Below are positions 48,701 through 63,700 of a DNA stretch of 64,000 nt, one piece after another. The position numbers were made by a program, and so were the translations under genes. The DNA is from Macrostomum hystrix. Lineage: Eukaryota; Platyhelminthes; Macrostomidae. The stretch lies in assembly GCA_950097015.1 (NCBI GenBank), contig CATNEN010000030.1:1473001-1537000 (forward strand). The letters run 5' to 3'. Position 1 is the first letter of the stretch. Each line of letters starts with the position of its first letter. Below the pieces are notes generated by a model. The model did no database searches. It had not been told where the DNA came from and worked only from the letters and a program-made list of their open reading frames with translations.

Positions 48701-51700
48701 CGGCAAAGTCGGAAAGTCCATTTGTCTTTATGTCTTGCATTTTATGCTGCTCCCGTTAGCTTCTGTATTTCTCCGACCAGTCTGTCTCTGCAAGCTGGTT
48801 GTCTACCAATGAATGCTTCTAGGAGAACAGTCAGCGACGAACAGTGACGCAGAACAGCTCGAGCCGAATCAGTGTGATATTTAAATTCACAAAATATGTT
48901 AGACGCATGCTGATGAAGAAATTGATGGAGAAGCCATGCTAATATGGGAACAATGTCTGCCGATCATTATCAAGCCGTCAACATGGCAGTTTAATTCTGT
49001 ACGGACCCTCAAAATCTGCACAACTACCTTCATCGATGGACAATAGAATGGTGGGGTGTCTGATGTTGAGTAGTTAATATAGCCACTGAGCATCAAAGGC
49101 ACGGCTGGGTGGCTGTGCACTACAGCACACCGACATAATGCCGCGTATTGAACTGCGCGACACTTTGACGCCCCCCCAATGGCAGTAATAGAATGGAACG
49201 CCAACCTTTCGCAACACTGGCACTAAAGGCTGGTCACAGTAGCCGCCAGCGTGTTTGTTTTCTCCTCTCTCATCTCTTGGCTCGCCACCCGCGTTCAGTT
49301 TTTTATTCCCCCGCCCTGCTTCAGCCTCGTCTTCTGCTTCATTCTGCTCCGCGTTTTTCCTCCATTTTAACGTCAGCTGCCGCTGCCGCTGCTGCCATCA
49401 TCTTACACAAATCCCCACTTCGTGGCACGCGCACGGGGTCGCGATAGAGATTATAAGAAAAACTTGGCTGCATTCCGACCAGTGTGGAAGGAGGCGGGCC
49501 ATATATGTATATACAGTATATGCCGCACTGCACCGCTTGCTGCTTGACAGAGTTGGGCTTGGAAATAAAATGAAATAGACTCCCCACTACCAGATAGCAT
49601 CCGTTGGTTGGTATATCAGATCTGCCTTCTTTAAAGGAAGCTTGCCATGAAGGTACAAAGGGCGAGCCAAAGGTTTATATTGAATGTGCTGTGTGGCAAT
49701 TCAATTGTCTGCTTTGCAGCGAAACACAATTTTTGCGATTAACGCGATTATATCTGACGGGAATAGAATTCTTAAGCTCCGGTTTTTGGAAAAATTGAAA
49801 ATATACCAACTGTTGCTTGCTGTTCCGATATTTTATTTTTGTTTTCATTTTACACCGGCAGCAGACAGTGGCGATCGTATTGGGGATGTTTCTGAATAGG
49901 ACAAATGGAACTAGGGATCAAGGAAGAAAATGTTCGTGCCTGAAACGTGGTGTTAGTGATTAAAATAATCTATAAGCGCGCTTGAGATTATCAATCCATA
50001 ACAACCGTTGACTCATTAGACCCGAGATTATCAATTTATAACAACCGTTGACTTATTGGACCCGAGATTATCAATCCATAACAACCGTTGACTCATTGGA
50101 CCCGAGATTATCAATTTATAACAACCGTTGACTCATTGGACCCGAGATTATCAATTTATAACAACCGTTGACTCATAGGACCCGAGACTATCAATCCATA
50201 ACAACCGTTGACTAATTGGACCCGAGATTATCAATTTATAACAACCGTTGACTCATTGGACCCGAGATTATCAATCCATAACAACCGTTGACTCATTGGA
50301 CCCGAGACTATCAATCCATAACAACCGTTGACTCATTGGACCCGAGATTATCAATCCATAACAACCGTTGACTAATTGGACCCGAGATTATCAATCCATA
50401 ACAACCGTTGACTTATTGGACCCGAGACTATCAATCCATAACAACCGTTGACTCATTGGACCCGAGATTATCAATTTATAACAACCGTTGACTCATTGGA
50501 CCCGAGATTATCAATCCATAACAACCGTTGACTCATTGGACCCGAGATTATCAATCCATAACAACCGTTGACTCATTGGACCCGAGATTATCAATTTATA
50601 ACAACCGTTGACTCATTGGACCCGAGATTATCAATTTATAACAACCGTTGATCTTTGACTCATTGGACCCGAGATTATCAATCCATAACAACCCTTGACT
50701 CATTGGAGCCGAGATTATCAATCCATAACAACCGTTGACTCATTGGACCCGAGATTATCAATCCATAACAACCGTTGACTCATTGGACCCGAGATTATCA
50801 ATCCATAACAACCCTTGACTCATTGGAGCCGAGATTATCAATCCATAACAACCCTTGACTCATTGGAGCCGAGATTATCAATCCATAACAACCGTTGACT
50901 CATTAGACCCGAGATTATCATCAATTACAACCGTTGACTCACTAATACATAATATATCCTATCGTTGATGAAACTACATCACGAATACAATCAAAGTACT
51001 TTCAAGTTGGCCTCGGCTTGAGAAACATCTGTCGCGTGTTCCAGCTTCAGCTGCCGACCATGCAGACGATCTGGCCGAGAGATAAATAACTATTTTGTTG
51101 TTCCGGCCGTTGGCAATTGTTCGCATAATTTATCTAACTTTAGTCCAATGATTAAGCGCGGCAGCTTGCCTCCTGCCTGCTCTAAGGCCTTGCTTTGTAG
51201 GAGCAAGCAATCGCTCTTTTTTTAGTCCTGGTTGGGACAACAGCAGTTGAGGCTCCTAATCTATGGATGTGGGTTTGGGATTAGCTCCCACTGTTCAGGA
51301 TGAGTTTACTCCAACCCTTCCTCACGCCGACCAGACAGTCAGTCTTCAATGCAGTTTTGGCTTCTTCTGTCGGGGAGATCCTCAATAAATCACCGCCGCA
51401 TCCTGTGCCAACCTCCCCCTCCTACCCGCTATCCGCGGCTGGTGTAACAGAGTAGGAAAAAATAGATACTGAACAGCGGAGCAGGGAGAAGGGATCTGAC
51501 AAGCGCGGATCTGACGGGCCAGACTATTAGACACCGGTGCCGGCATCGGCGTGCCAAAGAAGACCTGCGCGAACAGGAAGCCAGTCTGCAGACCAAGCCC
51601 TGAGCATTGTCATCATCCTGACGATGAAAATCCTGACAATATCGGCTGTGAATAGCCACGCTAAGTTCTCTCTGTAATTGAATCCTTTCTCAAGTCCTTT

Positions 51701-54700
51701 ACTTATCACCTACGTATGGAGGGGGCAATATATTCTCTTCCCATCTGCCCTGTCAGACACCTTTCCTCATCGTCTCCCTGTTTGTTCAGGAAAGGGATAA
51801 AAATGCGAGAAAGGTCCGGCGAAAATTTACAACGCCGCCGCGACTCCTTTATAGAGAACAATTTCCTGCTTCTTAAGTGCAAAAAGCGCAAAATCCTTGT
51901 TTTTACAACCAAGCGAATGGCGATCACTACGAATTTATAACCTGGCAGCGCAACCTTGCTAATCAAACTGCAACAATGGGTCACCATTCCCAATGGATTA
52001 TCGGTTTGTTATAATGAGGTGCATTAGAATGATAACGATTAGTCAGTGCCTTATGGTCTCTGGTCTCGGTGCCTTATTTCGCAGTGCACGCGGTGCTTAT
52101 CAATTGTCTCTCAGATTGGCAAAATGCAATTATCGACTCAATCAGCGAGCCGGTGCGGCGGGCGGTGCGTATTAGAAAATTCAGAGAAAGCAGCAAAGCA
52201 CAAGCAAGATTAATAAGCATTTAAGCCAGCAGACCAGAATTATATTAAGCAAGAGGTATTGCCGTTAAAGCTGAGAAAAAATATATATTAAATTTGTTAG
52301 AAATAACTGCGGCACATTAAGCTATGTTTGTAGTACTTGTTCATTGATTTCACCAGCTCTAATTGTTTTATTCACCAAAAATTCACCTGTGCCACAGTTA
52401 TTTATAGTCAATCCGAATCACCAGGCATAAGTTAAGTATTTAGTAATAGCCAAGCGAGAGGTAAGCGACACAAAGCGATAGGCAGACATGCTAAAGTTTG
52501 CTTGCGACTGATTAACTAAATAATAAATATTGCCATAAATAATATGATTTGTGATTAAACATTTTTTAGATTGTGCTACAAAATTTACAAGGTAAGGCAG
52601 ACTTCCGCAGCAGGGGGCTAAGCCAGCCGCTGCATGCTGCTGCTGCTGCTGCTGCTGCTGAAGCATAATAAACGACGCCTCATCACTGCTCGGGTCCAGC
52701 TTCCTCTTCTTTGCAGCTCCAGCCAACAGCAGCGCCTCTGGCTGCTGCTGCTGCCCGACGGCGGCTGCAGCTGCAGCAGCGGCTGCGGCCTGTTGAAAAG
52801 CCGCTGCCGCAGCTGCAGCTGCCGCCACAGGGGCGCCGCCCGAAGTGAAGCTGCTGCAGCCGCTATTTGGGTAGCAGCTCTTTCAAAGAAAAAGTAAGAA
52901 ACAGAATGGCGGAAAAGCAAAAAATGGGCTATCACGCAAAAGCTGCGGCGCAAGTTAGTAAAAACTTTAATCGATTACTGCTTTCAGCTTTGCTAGCTTT
53001 TGGATTTGCGAACACGGACCCCACATGCACAAGAAGCACCAGGCAATAATCACTAGAACACGCCTTGCGTGTTCGTCCTGTCAAACAAATAATTGTACTT
53101 GTTCTATATCATCATGAAACTAATTTGGACACTCAAGTTGCATGCTCACTTAAACAATTCATAATTCCACACCTCAAGTGGGATGTTTTCCTGTTCTACG
53201 AGTATTAATCGAATCTTGCCGAATCGAGCAAGCAGTTCGAAAATGCACCTGGCTACTCTGCTGGCTAATTGTAGGGCAGGGTGGGGAGGACAGGGTTTTC
53301 TAAAGACAGTCGATAATGGAAACAGATTTAAACACACCGAATATGACTCCCCGCTTACATAAATAGAACGGCAAGCTGAGGTGCCTGCAGAACAATAATA
53401 TGCTCAAGGGCAAGCAGACACTGACTATTATATAAGTCTAAGGGATTCGACCCCTTCTGGGATGCGCAGAATGAAAAAGGGGGAGAAAGATGGGATATAA
53501 GAAAGGATGTGTGATTAGAGACAAGAAAATTTTTGGGTGGCAGCTAAGAGTCCTCAAATTAGGCCTCCTGCTCCCGATATACCCTGCTCAACTTGAGTCC
53601 GCTGCCGCAGCTTGTCATCTGAGCGTGTGTGCGAGGCGCGTGCTCGAGTCATTTTCCTTCTTGTTTTCTATCTCTGTATCTCTCTATTATTGCTCCAGGT
53701 CCCGTTTAGTCTCGCGTGAGCAGTCCTGAGCAGTCCAAGGAGCCCCAAGACAAAGCGGGACAAAGCTAGATAGAGCCACAAGCGGAGGGGGAAGCGAAAT
53801 AGGTGCAGCGGAAGCAGCTAGATTTGAGACGACGAATTTGCCGAAGGATGAGCAGCAGCAGCAGCCGCAGAAACAACATTGGCGCCCCCTATTCTCCTCT
53901 TTCGCATCTGCAGCCCGGCCCGGTGAGCACGCAGGCTCAACTTCTCACTCCCCTTTAAAAGGAGCCTGACTTGGCCTCATTGTGTCATGCCCGCGTGCTG
54001 GAGAGCTCGATGGGGACTAACAAGTCGTCAGATGTCTTCAGATGGCAAGTGTGCAAAATGAGTCACTCGGGCAGAAATTTCGAACTCACTTTAGCAGACG
54101 AAAGGAAGCTATGAAGTTGTTAAACAGGCGCAAGCTACTTTTGCTGCTCAGGTTACCAAAGAGCGAAGTTTAATTCAGTTACTATGGCTACTCCAATACT
54201 TTTGTTGATCAGGTAACAGCCGCTAGTTTTCTCTAGTTACTTAGTCGAGCTTTCATTCATCAAATAGCTTCGTTATTCCGTTAACTTTCGTTACTAAAAC
54301 AATGTTTCGATACTTATGTACTTTCATTCTATAGCTAACTTTCGTTACTTTTATTTAATTTCGTTAATAATATAAATTTGTGTAATAACGCAGCTGTACC
54401 ATTAAGACAATTTTCCAAAAACATCAAGAGTAACGGAGTTAAATTGGGTAATTATTTTGCCCCGCTAATCCTTTCTGGTATTTATCTTTTTTGAAAACCA
54501 TCGAGTGTATTTATGGCAAGAAAATTTTAGCATCCTTGAACAATTTGGGAGGGTATATTGCTGAAGCCAACTAGTGACAAACATGGATTTTCGATGGAAT
54601 GCTATAGCAGACGGAGGGGTAAAGTTTTAGAATTTAGAATTAGAGAGTCTGATACGGCTGCATTGCGGAACTGAGGAGGGGAGAAATGGGCAGCTTGGCG

Positions 54701-57700
54701 GGTCGTGATTGATGGTCACTTCAAACAGCGGGCCGGTCTATAGGGCTAGTCCATACTACGAACCCGAAGCCTTTTCGCTCGGGTGACTCTATGACCAGAA
54801 AAGGCTCCCAGAGGGCAAGCAAAAAGGCTGGTGGTCCGGATCAGAGTGCCAGGAAGGCAGGCAGGCAGGCAGGCAGGCAGACAGCATGTTGAACCGCTCC
54901 TCTACTTCACATCAGAACTTGGTTAGGGCATTTGTCTATGCCTGCTTTCATGTCCGACGCCTAATCTGTCTTTTGTTGCCGCATAAAAATAGAAGCGATA
55001 CGCAATGATGCCACGATTCGCTTGACTTAAAGGGGTGTCCATTTTTCCGATTTTATCCCCCAACAGTTCTGCTATGCTTAGCATCCGCGGTTTCTAGGCA
55101 AACAAAAATTGGGTTAGTCTAAAGGCGCAATCTGCAACGCAAGCCCTCTTAATTCTTTTTGTTCTTATTCGATGCACAGCTTCATCGCTCCTCGGTCCTT
55201 TGCCTCCATCTCCCTCCCCTAGCAACCCCGAGAAGAAGCGGATTGTGATTCAGCAGCAAGCCAGCAAAAAGCAATCTATGAGGTAAGGATGCAACAACAT
55301 AGTGGAGTGTCTGTGCGCCCTGATCCTACCACTACAGATAGTCTACAGGGGGCCGAAAGCTTTTCTCGCAAGCAACCAGTCAAGCAGGCGAGCAACCTCT
55401 CCTCTGCCAGGAGCCGAACAAAAAAGCCAAGAGAAATGCTGTGGAGGAACTTCGAAGTTGATGAAAAGTTCGGTGCTTCTCTCTAGGCGGATGCTTTTCA
55501 GCTCTAGCGGCTGCTTTAACCCGGCTACCCTACAGCACCCACCCAGCCTCGCCTCTTCCAGACCTTCGCTCCTCCTCGCTTGGGTTTGTGTTTTTCTCGA
55601 GAGCGACTAAGTCATTAATCACCGGGTTAGCGAGCGGCCGGGACTCGAGACCGCCCTTGTGCTACGCTGCCAGACCCGGCAACCGCAAGACAAATGGTGG
55701 GGGGTTCCAGAAAGGGGGTTGAAGAGAAGGAGGCACTAAGGACTGGTTCTCTGCCCCGTTCGGATCCCTATATATCCCCTCTCCTTCGCATAATTAGCTT
55801 CTCTCTTGCTTAGCTAGGGCCAGATCCGCGAGGGTTTCTTCGCATTCCGTTTCAAATGTGTGTGTGCTTTTTCTGCTTCCACCCTTATCATGGAAACTTT
55901 GCCTTGTGGCGTATTCCATACATCGCTGAGGGATTCCAGAGCCAGCGCCTCACCCTCCCCAGATTCCCAATGTCAAAGTGCCTACGAACTGCGTCCCTCC
56001 AAGTCTAAGAAATGAGGAATAGCCACCAAGGAGACAGAAGGAATTGGCGGGGGCAAAGAAGAGGAGATTCCATCCTAAATTCGGGTGGTTCTCCTTGGCT
56101 TAGAAATGGGAGAAGGATAAGGTTTTACCCTCTCTCTTGCATCCCGCTCATTTCAGAATTTTCTCCCTACAGTCCTCGTCATTTGTCATTGGGCGCCTTG
56201 GGGGCCTGCTGATGCTGCTGTTGTTGCTGCCGCGGAATCAAGCAGAGGAGGCCGAACAGGGGGCCGCTCAGTTTGCAACCAACTGTTAGCTGGCTCCTGC
56301 CTCATCAGACTTCTGCTGTTGCCGCGAATGCATCAAGCAAGCAACATTCAGACCAGAAGGCCTCCGATACCGGGCTTGATGAGAGGGAAGAGAGAAAACC
56401 AGATTCACCTCTCAACTGCCTTGTTTGCCGTCTTTCGCTCTAGCAATAGTAATTCCAGGTGACTCACTTTGGCCGAAGATTACTTCGACCAAGGGAGCCA
56501 TTGTGGACTGGTCTGGAAGGCCTTATTACCCGATCTGGGGCACCACTCTCAGAATGTTTTACTTCGCTAATGCTGACTCACGCTCGAGTATTCGTATTTT
56601 TTACAGATAAATTTCTGCAGTTATACTGTAATAAGCCGCCATATCTCGGGACGGGATAGTTGCCCCAATGTGTAGAGCCTGATCCCCGGGATTTTCCACG
56701 CCCAGACGCCTAACCCTGTACGCCCGGACGTCTGCATCTATCTCCCACCACCATCCCCGTAGCGCAATCTGTCCTGCTGTGAGTCACATTTTCCGAGATA
56801 AGGCCCAGCCATAGTTTAATCCCAACCTTCTAAGATCCGCACGGTCTGCCTGGGACTTGGCTCGGAATAAGGGGGCAGCAGCGATGGTGGTGTGGGCACA
56901 ACAAACAGAGAGCATGTGCTGTCCTATCAATGTAATCCGATACATTCGGCCAGTTTATTTCGATTTTAGGCTAACCATAAGCCAAAGCAGGGAATTTTTT
57001 TACTATATATTTTTCTCTATTAATCCTGGCTTGTTATCTGCCGCAATGTAGATGAGGCACTGAATCAAGAGTACATTTCTTACTGAATGCGCGTGTGTAT
57101 GAACTGCGTGTCTATGTAATGAACTGCTCCGTTTATGAAATGTTTATGTAGTTTAAAATTGTGCGGACAAATTGCTCTGCTCAAACCTAACCTACACAAA
57201 ATGCCCTCAATAAACATATACAGCGCACAAAAAAATAAGTTAGCTTTAGCAATGCCCATTACGAGAATAAGAACAAACATCGGGTTCGCAATAATATTCG
57301 AAACAATGAACAACTGCGGAGTTGGAAATGTTGGCCTCGCAATTCGACCTTAATTATACAGCCACACTGCCTTGGCTGGTGCGCATTGCACAGCGAGTAG
57401 AGAGCAGATTGGATAGAAGGATTCCAAATCCACCGAGGAAGCTGCAGTAAATGTCAAACGAGTTCCAACAGATACACGTGGAGTTACTAGGCTAAATAAT
57501 TATCTTAAGAATTGCGTGCGACTCAAAGCTGGAGCACCAAAAAAATTTAATGAGAGTTCGCTCTTTCTTCAGGGATTCAAAGGCAGTGCGGTGATGGAAA
57601 CAGGATGGATAATCGACTGTTTCTGCGGACTGAAATACTGAAGATTGAAGTGTGTGTCGTACGCTTGTCACAAATCCGAATCGCTAATATTCGTAGTTCG

Positions 57701-60700
57701 AGCAGTGCCGTAGCTGCAATTGTTCCTATATGCCACAGCGCAGTCTCTGAGGAACGGGCGGGGAATCCAACCAATTTGGAAACTGACCAGCCTTCTGCTC
57801 GGGTGTCAGCGTAGGCCATCGAGCTATGCCAATTCCACTGGGAAGATGTGCAAGAGCGCATTTTGGCTGAATCTAGCGCCGGTCAAATGTATATGCAAAA
57901 CAGCGGGCGGCTTGGATGATGGATGCTGCGCATCAAATGCTATAGATGCCGCTAGTTGCAGAATTGTGTCACTATCTTTTCCCGATTGCCAATGGCATAA
58001 AGCTACAACTACTAACTGTACGAGAGCATTGCCCGGCTATAGTTACACAGGGGCCTTGCCGCCCAGTTTTTCTAACTCTGTAGTTATAAAAAATTTGTGC
58101 CGAATATGGCTAAATGGCTAAATGGCTGGCTAAAGTGAAGCCAAAGGGATGCAGTCGGCGTATTTCTCATTTATCCCCACCCCTTGTGTCTCTGGTCAAA
58201 TCTATACAATGTCCGATGGCGAATATACTTTTCCTCATTCAAAAAATTGCGCGCATTTGGCCAAACAAAAATTGTAGTCCGCTTGCCTTCATTGATGCGT
58301 AGAAGCACAGGCGCTTTCACCGGGGCCAGTGCGCAACTTCCAATAGGGGCAAGGAGGAACTATAAGGCCTTTTCCAACGCCCTGCTTATGTAAGGCTAGG
58401 TGCCTATTTCATTTATTCAATTCAATCCACAATTCTATTAATTTAGTAATCCATTTAATCCACGATTTGATTAGTTTAGCAATCCATTCAATCCGCGATT
58501 TGATTAGTTTAGCAATCCATTCAATCCACGATTTGATTAGTTTAGCAATCCATTCAATCTACGATTTGATTAGTATAGCAATCCATTCGATCCACGATTT
58601 GATTAGATTAGCAATTTATTCAATCCACGATTTGATTAGTTTAGCAATCTATTCAATCCACGATTTGATTAGTATAGCAATCCATTTAATCCACGATTTG
58701 ATTAGTTTAGCAATCCATTCAATCCACGATTTGATTAGATTAGCAGTTTATTCAATCCAAAATTGGAAGAATTTAGCAATCCATTCAATCTACAATTTGA
58801 TCCAACCATCTATAATTGCACATGAACAGTAATTTCCAATGCAATATTTGCATTGGTCTCTATGGTGAAACCAACCATCGGACTGTTCCGCAGTTCGAGC
58901 GCCAAAAGCATCTAATATTGTTCTATCAGTTTGTGTCGCATCACCGTTGATGCGTGCTTATACGCAAGCCGGCGATGCACGCGATTGTGACAGGCACCAG
59001 GCGCGGTCTCTTCGCGTGCGCGCAGCACGGATTCACAAACAGACACACTCACACAATCACACAGAGAGATAGAGAGACGGACACACCAAAATGTCAGTCA
59101 AAAATCCTCAGCCATGGCAGGAGTGTGACTGACTGACTGACTGCTCCTTTCTCGCTCTGCTCTCTAGCTCCCTCTCACTCTAGCATTGGGATTTTTAGCA
59201 ATGGGATTATGAATTATTCCTCCTATAGCTTCTAAAACGCGGCATTGGCACTATACTTGGCATCGTAGCTGGGGACTGGCTGTTGGCAAACGCATAGAGA
59301 CAGAGGAAGGGAAAAAACTGCCGCCACCTCGGGACCCCTCAGTCACGACACGTCACCTCAGCTCCATCTGCCGGAGTTCAAAGTTGCAAAAACAGCAGAA
59401 GCAGCAGCAGCAGCAGCAACCACAGACCGGGTCACGACACGGTGTCTTCAAAGAAGACAGACAAACAGCTAGACAGCTTAGCAATGTGTCAGCAGTAGAG
59501 GGATTGCATTGGTGATGTTTACCAGCTGACACACATGGAGTGGGGATATTTCCATTTCGAATTTATTCCAGCGATGGGGACAGGAGGGTAAGATAAATTA
59601 GCTATACCGAATTCTTAGCCAGTCTGTACACACTGTATATATTTTGTTGTCACTCCTGACGTATCTATAGATTAAGAATTATTTCAATTTTTTAGCAGGC
59701 GGCTAGCAACTTTAAAGTTTACTACTGTCTGGTTCTTTTTCGAAAATACCAATCAATAGTCCACAATAGCATACGAAATCAGCCCTGGTATGCACAGAAG
59801 CTATTCAGAAACATAATTGAAGACATTTAATGCCCGTTTAAAAAGTAAATATACCGGATATGTCCAGATAAATTTTCTAAGTGCCACTTTAAAGAACTTT
59901 ATTGTTTGCCCCTTTTTATGGTATCTAATATAAACAACTGTTCCAATGATATAAAAATTGTATAAAAATAAAAACAAGCATCCTAATAGCTATATTTTAT
60001 GGAGTTTTAACATAATTTTGCATTTTCCCAAGCTGTATCAAGCCGCATTTGTGCCACACAGTCTGAGCAAACAGACAGCAGACAGTATCTGAAATAGGGG
60101 CCGCCTTAGCACGAGAGCTAGTAGCCTCTATCCTCTAAGTTCTACCATTCCTGCACCTTCCATAATCCAGGAAGATCCACAGAATTTCTAAACAACACAG
60201 GGGATCAAATAGAGTAGGGGCTTGGGGGCAAGGAGATTTTAGGGATCTGGGGTGTAGAGTGGGATTTTTTCATGGGTCACCTTGCCACGACGACTTGTAG
60301 CTCAGCAGTTCCAATCCTGTCGCCTCCTCGTGGTCGCTTATAAATTTTTTGTTCGGCCAAAAGAGGATCTCAAAACTCGGAAAGAAACTTCACAATGATA
60401 AGACAGATCACGCCAGAGGGAAGTAGTTTATAGTAGTTACACACGGGGAGTGAGTGGGGGCTTCCAGCGCACACCTGGCGGCTAGGACTGGGCGCAATAT
60501 TGAAAGACCGGCGGCTTCTCCATTTCGCTCTTGTCTATAGTCTTCCCCTAGGGGTGGTGGGGCAGCAAATAGACAAGAGTTGCATGCTAAAGTTGCGCGA
60601 GGGACGTGTCAGCGAAGCAATACGATGAATAAGAGGAATAAGTTCTCACAAATTGCATACGGAGGGGACAACAGAATATTGCATTCAATGTTATGAATTA

Positions 60701-63700
60701 ATTCGCAACTTAAATGAACTGGAGGACTGCACCACACTTGGGACAGTTGGAGTTGGATCAGATGTACAGCCGCTTCAAATGGCTGTGTACACTTGTTCAG
60801 TCCGTGGACTGGGGAGGCCGCAACACAAACCCAAATCTCTACCGCGGCTGATGCTGAGTACCTACCTATTTTACAGCTGGGTGAACTGAGGCACTAGGGA
60901 GTCAAACTTTCGCCCTTGGGCAGAGATTCGAACTCCCGACCCTTTAGTCAGAAGTCCCTAGCCCAAATCACTAAGGCACAAGCCTAGCTGCAATTCCTTT
61001 TGCTACCATTTTGCTCGCTTCGGTTCTCATTTATTTCAGAGGAATTAACCTGTAGTTTATAACTAAACAATCTGAACTTAAACTCAGGACCTGTTCGGCA
61101 AGCTGGTAGCAGAGGCTCTCGCGATAGCGAAATCCCTTCATTGTGCATTTCTACGCTCGTAAATTCCATTTCTTCTATAGCAGTCGTGTATACGTTTGCA
61201 CTTATTATTCTGAGAGCATTCTGCGATCCCTACGCTCGTAGGCCTCCAAAAACAGTGGAGGGGAGTGGAGTACGTGTACACACATACCCTGACAGCCCTA
61301 ATCTCTCTATCTGTTATTGGTAGTAGTAGAATGGCCTCCAGATAACAGGGCTTCTCTGTATCGTCTGGCAGTGGCGTGAGTAGGACGCAAGTGCGGTCAT
61401 AAACTCGAATATTCTCTCTCTTCCCGGTCTGTACCGCGCCGGGGCCTTATCAGCAATTTTGAGACGCGTTCATTCCGAAGATTGCGTTTTTTAATTGTAT
61501 CAGCTCGATTGCGCGCGTGTTTTTTCTGCTCGGACCTGGCTGGCCCAGATTGCGGGCCATGTACGAGCTGCGGCCGCACCGGAGCTTAGAGTCAACAGGC
61601 GCTTGTTTTTATAGTAGGTTCCAATAGTTTTATGCCGCGTGTACTATCAACCCGATGCCTAACCGATCGTGAGTCCAAGGATGAAGCCCTCCAAACTCAG
61701 ACCACAACTGGAGCTGTCAGAGCAGCAGAAATTTTAGTTCATTGTTTTGTGCAACATAAAATCTGGTGCACTTTGCAATACAGTGTAGCTCGTCTTCAAT
61801 AAAGCATTGTCCTGGCGAAATAATGATTTCACTGGTGTATTTTTTAGGCTAGGGGTTACCCAGCGGCAAGTAATGCAATGAAATTTCCTTTAAATAACAG
61901 AGCAGCATCATGTTTTTAGATAAATTTAAACTAACGTTTGGAAACTTTTGGTCGCATACACGCACAGGTACGCTTGTCGCTCGGGTTAGTATAAGCATTC
62001 AGAGACAGGTGGGGTAGACATCAGAGAGACTGAGACAGAGATAGCTAAGCTGCCGTAAAATTTTGATTTATTCATGAGAGCTTATGCTTAGCGCTCAATC
62101 GTTCAGGACATATAGGGGAGGGCCGAGGGCCTCCGTTCCCCTTCCTAACTCCTGACTCCCCGGCGCGAGAGTCCAAGCCTTACTGACCCTTAGCGTCTGC
62201 CATGCTGCCCATGCCATGTCCTCTTTAACAATATACGAAAAGCGCAACCGGACTGTCCGAGGTTGAGCTGAACCTGATAGTCACATTGTCAGTTAAACTG
62301 CTCTTAATCTGAAGCTACCTGTCACAAACTCTCGTCTCTGTGTGAAGCTACCTGTCTTAAAGTCTCATCTCTGTGTGAAGCTACCTGTCTTAAAGTCTCA
62401 TCTCTGTGTGAAGCTACCTGTCTTAAAGTCTCGTCTCTGTGTGAAGCTACCTGTCTTAAAGTCTCATCTCTGTGTGAAGCTACCTGTCTTAAAGTCTCAT
62501 CTCTGTGTGAAGCTACCTGTCTTAAAGTCTCATCTCCGTGTGAAGCTACCTGTCTTAAAGTCTCATCTCTGTGTGAAGCTACCTGTCTTAAACTCTCGTC
62601 TCCGTGTGAAGCTACCTGTCTTAAAGTCTCATCTCTGTGTGAAGCTACCTGTCTTAAAGTCTCATCTCCGTGTGAAGCTACCTGTCTTAAAGTCTCATCT
62701 CTGTGTGAAGCTACCTGTCTTAAAGTCTCATCTCTGTGTGAAGCTACCTGTCTTAAAGTCTCATCTCTGTGTGAAGCTACCTGTCTTAAAGTCTCATCTC
62801 TGTGTGAAGCTACCTGTCTTAAAGTCTCATCTCTGTGTTATCTCATAAGTCTCATCTCCGTCTAAAAGATCAATATTAAGAAGGCAAGCTATGACAAGCC
62901 AAATTCCAATATCCAGATTCTCCCGGTGACAACGAAGTTGTGGGAAAGTAGGCTAGTAATATCTAACGCGAGAACTGATTAACTATTGCACACAGATTGA
63001 GGTCCAAACTAGTTTGTATTATAATAATTGGCAAATGCTGTAACCTTTCTACGAAATCGACCATTTAGAATTTTTATGAATCTTAGAGTTCTACTATGAA
63101 ATGACAAGCTGCCGATTATTTTCGGCCTTAATTCCTTGGCATGCCCTGCAGTCCAAAAACGCAAAGAATCTCTTTTTAAGCAAAAGCAACACGCCATTGT
63201 GCAAGTGGAGTAATAGCTATTAAAATAATAACAATTGTATAGTTTAAACAAAGCATGCGACAAATATTATCTGTGGATTTCGGTGTCTTAAGCGTAGGAT
63301 GGCGGCATGCATATTAATTAGCTATTAGATTATTATAAAATAAACATTTGTTCAGCTTTCTTGGCACTGAGGTTAGACTAGCGATCCGTTGCCTCACAGT
63401 CGCTATTATGATATACTAAAAATTGAAATGCTTAATCAGAAGCAACCAAAGCTTTCGGGAAGTTGCACAAAAATGGGAAAGCAAATGAATAAGCAATTTT
63501 TGTGTCGGCTTTGATAGATACTGCTTCATGTACACGCAAGTGATTTTTGTGACCATATCGCTTGCTAAAATTTCATTTGGGTTCGCCAGTTTTAGACGGA
63601 ATTGAAGAATGAGAATTCTATGCTGCTCATGAGTCTCGTTAATACCACATAAGACCCATGCGGTATTTTGAAGCTCGAAAGAAAACGCCTTACCTCTCTG

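Larger units (their letters stand above)
52880..58424. other. Muscleblind-like large intron, left part
   Basis: Single-copy DNA, fairly GC-rich, with a (GGCA)n microsatellite at 54854-54880. Two plus-strand segments (53848-53922 and 55223-55282) look like exons of a nested gene and are annotated separately. No minus-strand exon (in particular no CCCH zinc finger) was found. Confidence 0.4.

Noticed and set aside
57577-57861. 94-codon minus-strand ORF in the muscleblind-like intron
   Set aside because: No recognisable domain, no splice partner, composition like its non-coding surroundings.
62342-62848. 168-codon plus-strand repeat ORF (KLPVLKSHLCV)
   Set aside because: 33-bp minisatellite read-through.
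52880-63693. Exon for a second CCCH zinc-finger pair of the muscleblind-like gene
   Set aside because: Reading the minus strand for FAHP- or FHP-type motifs and cysteine spacing gave no candidate.
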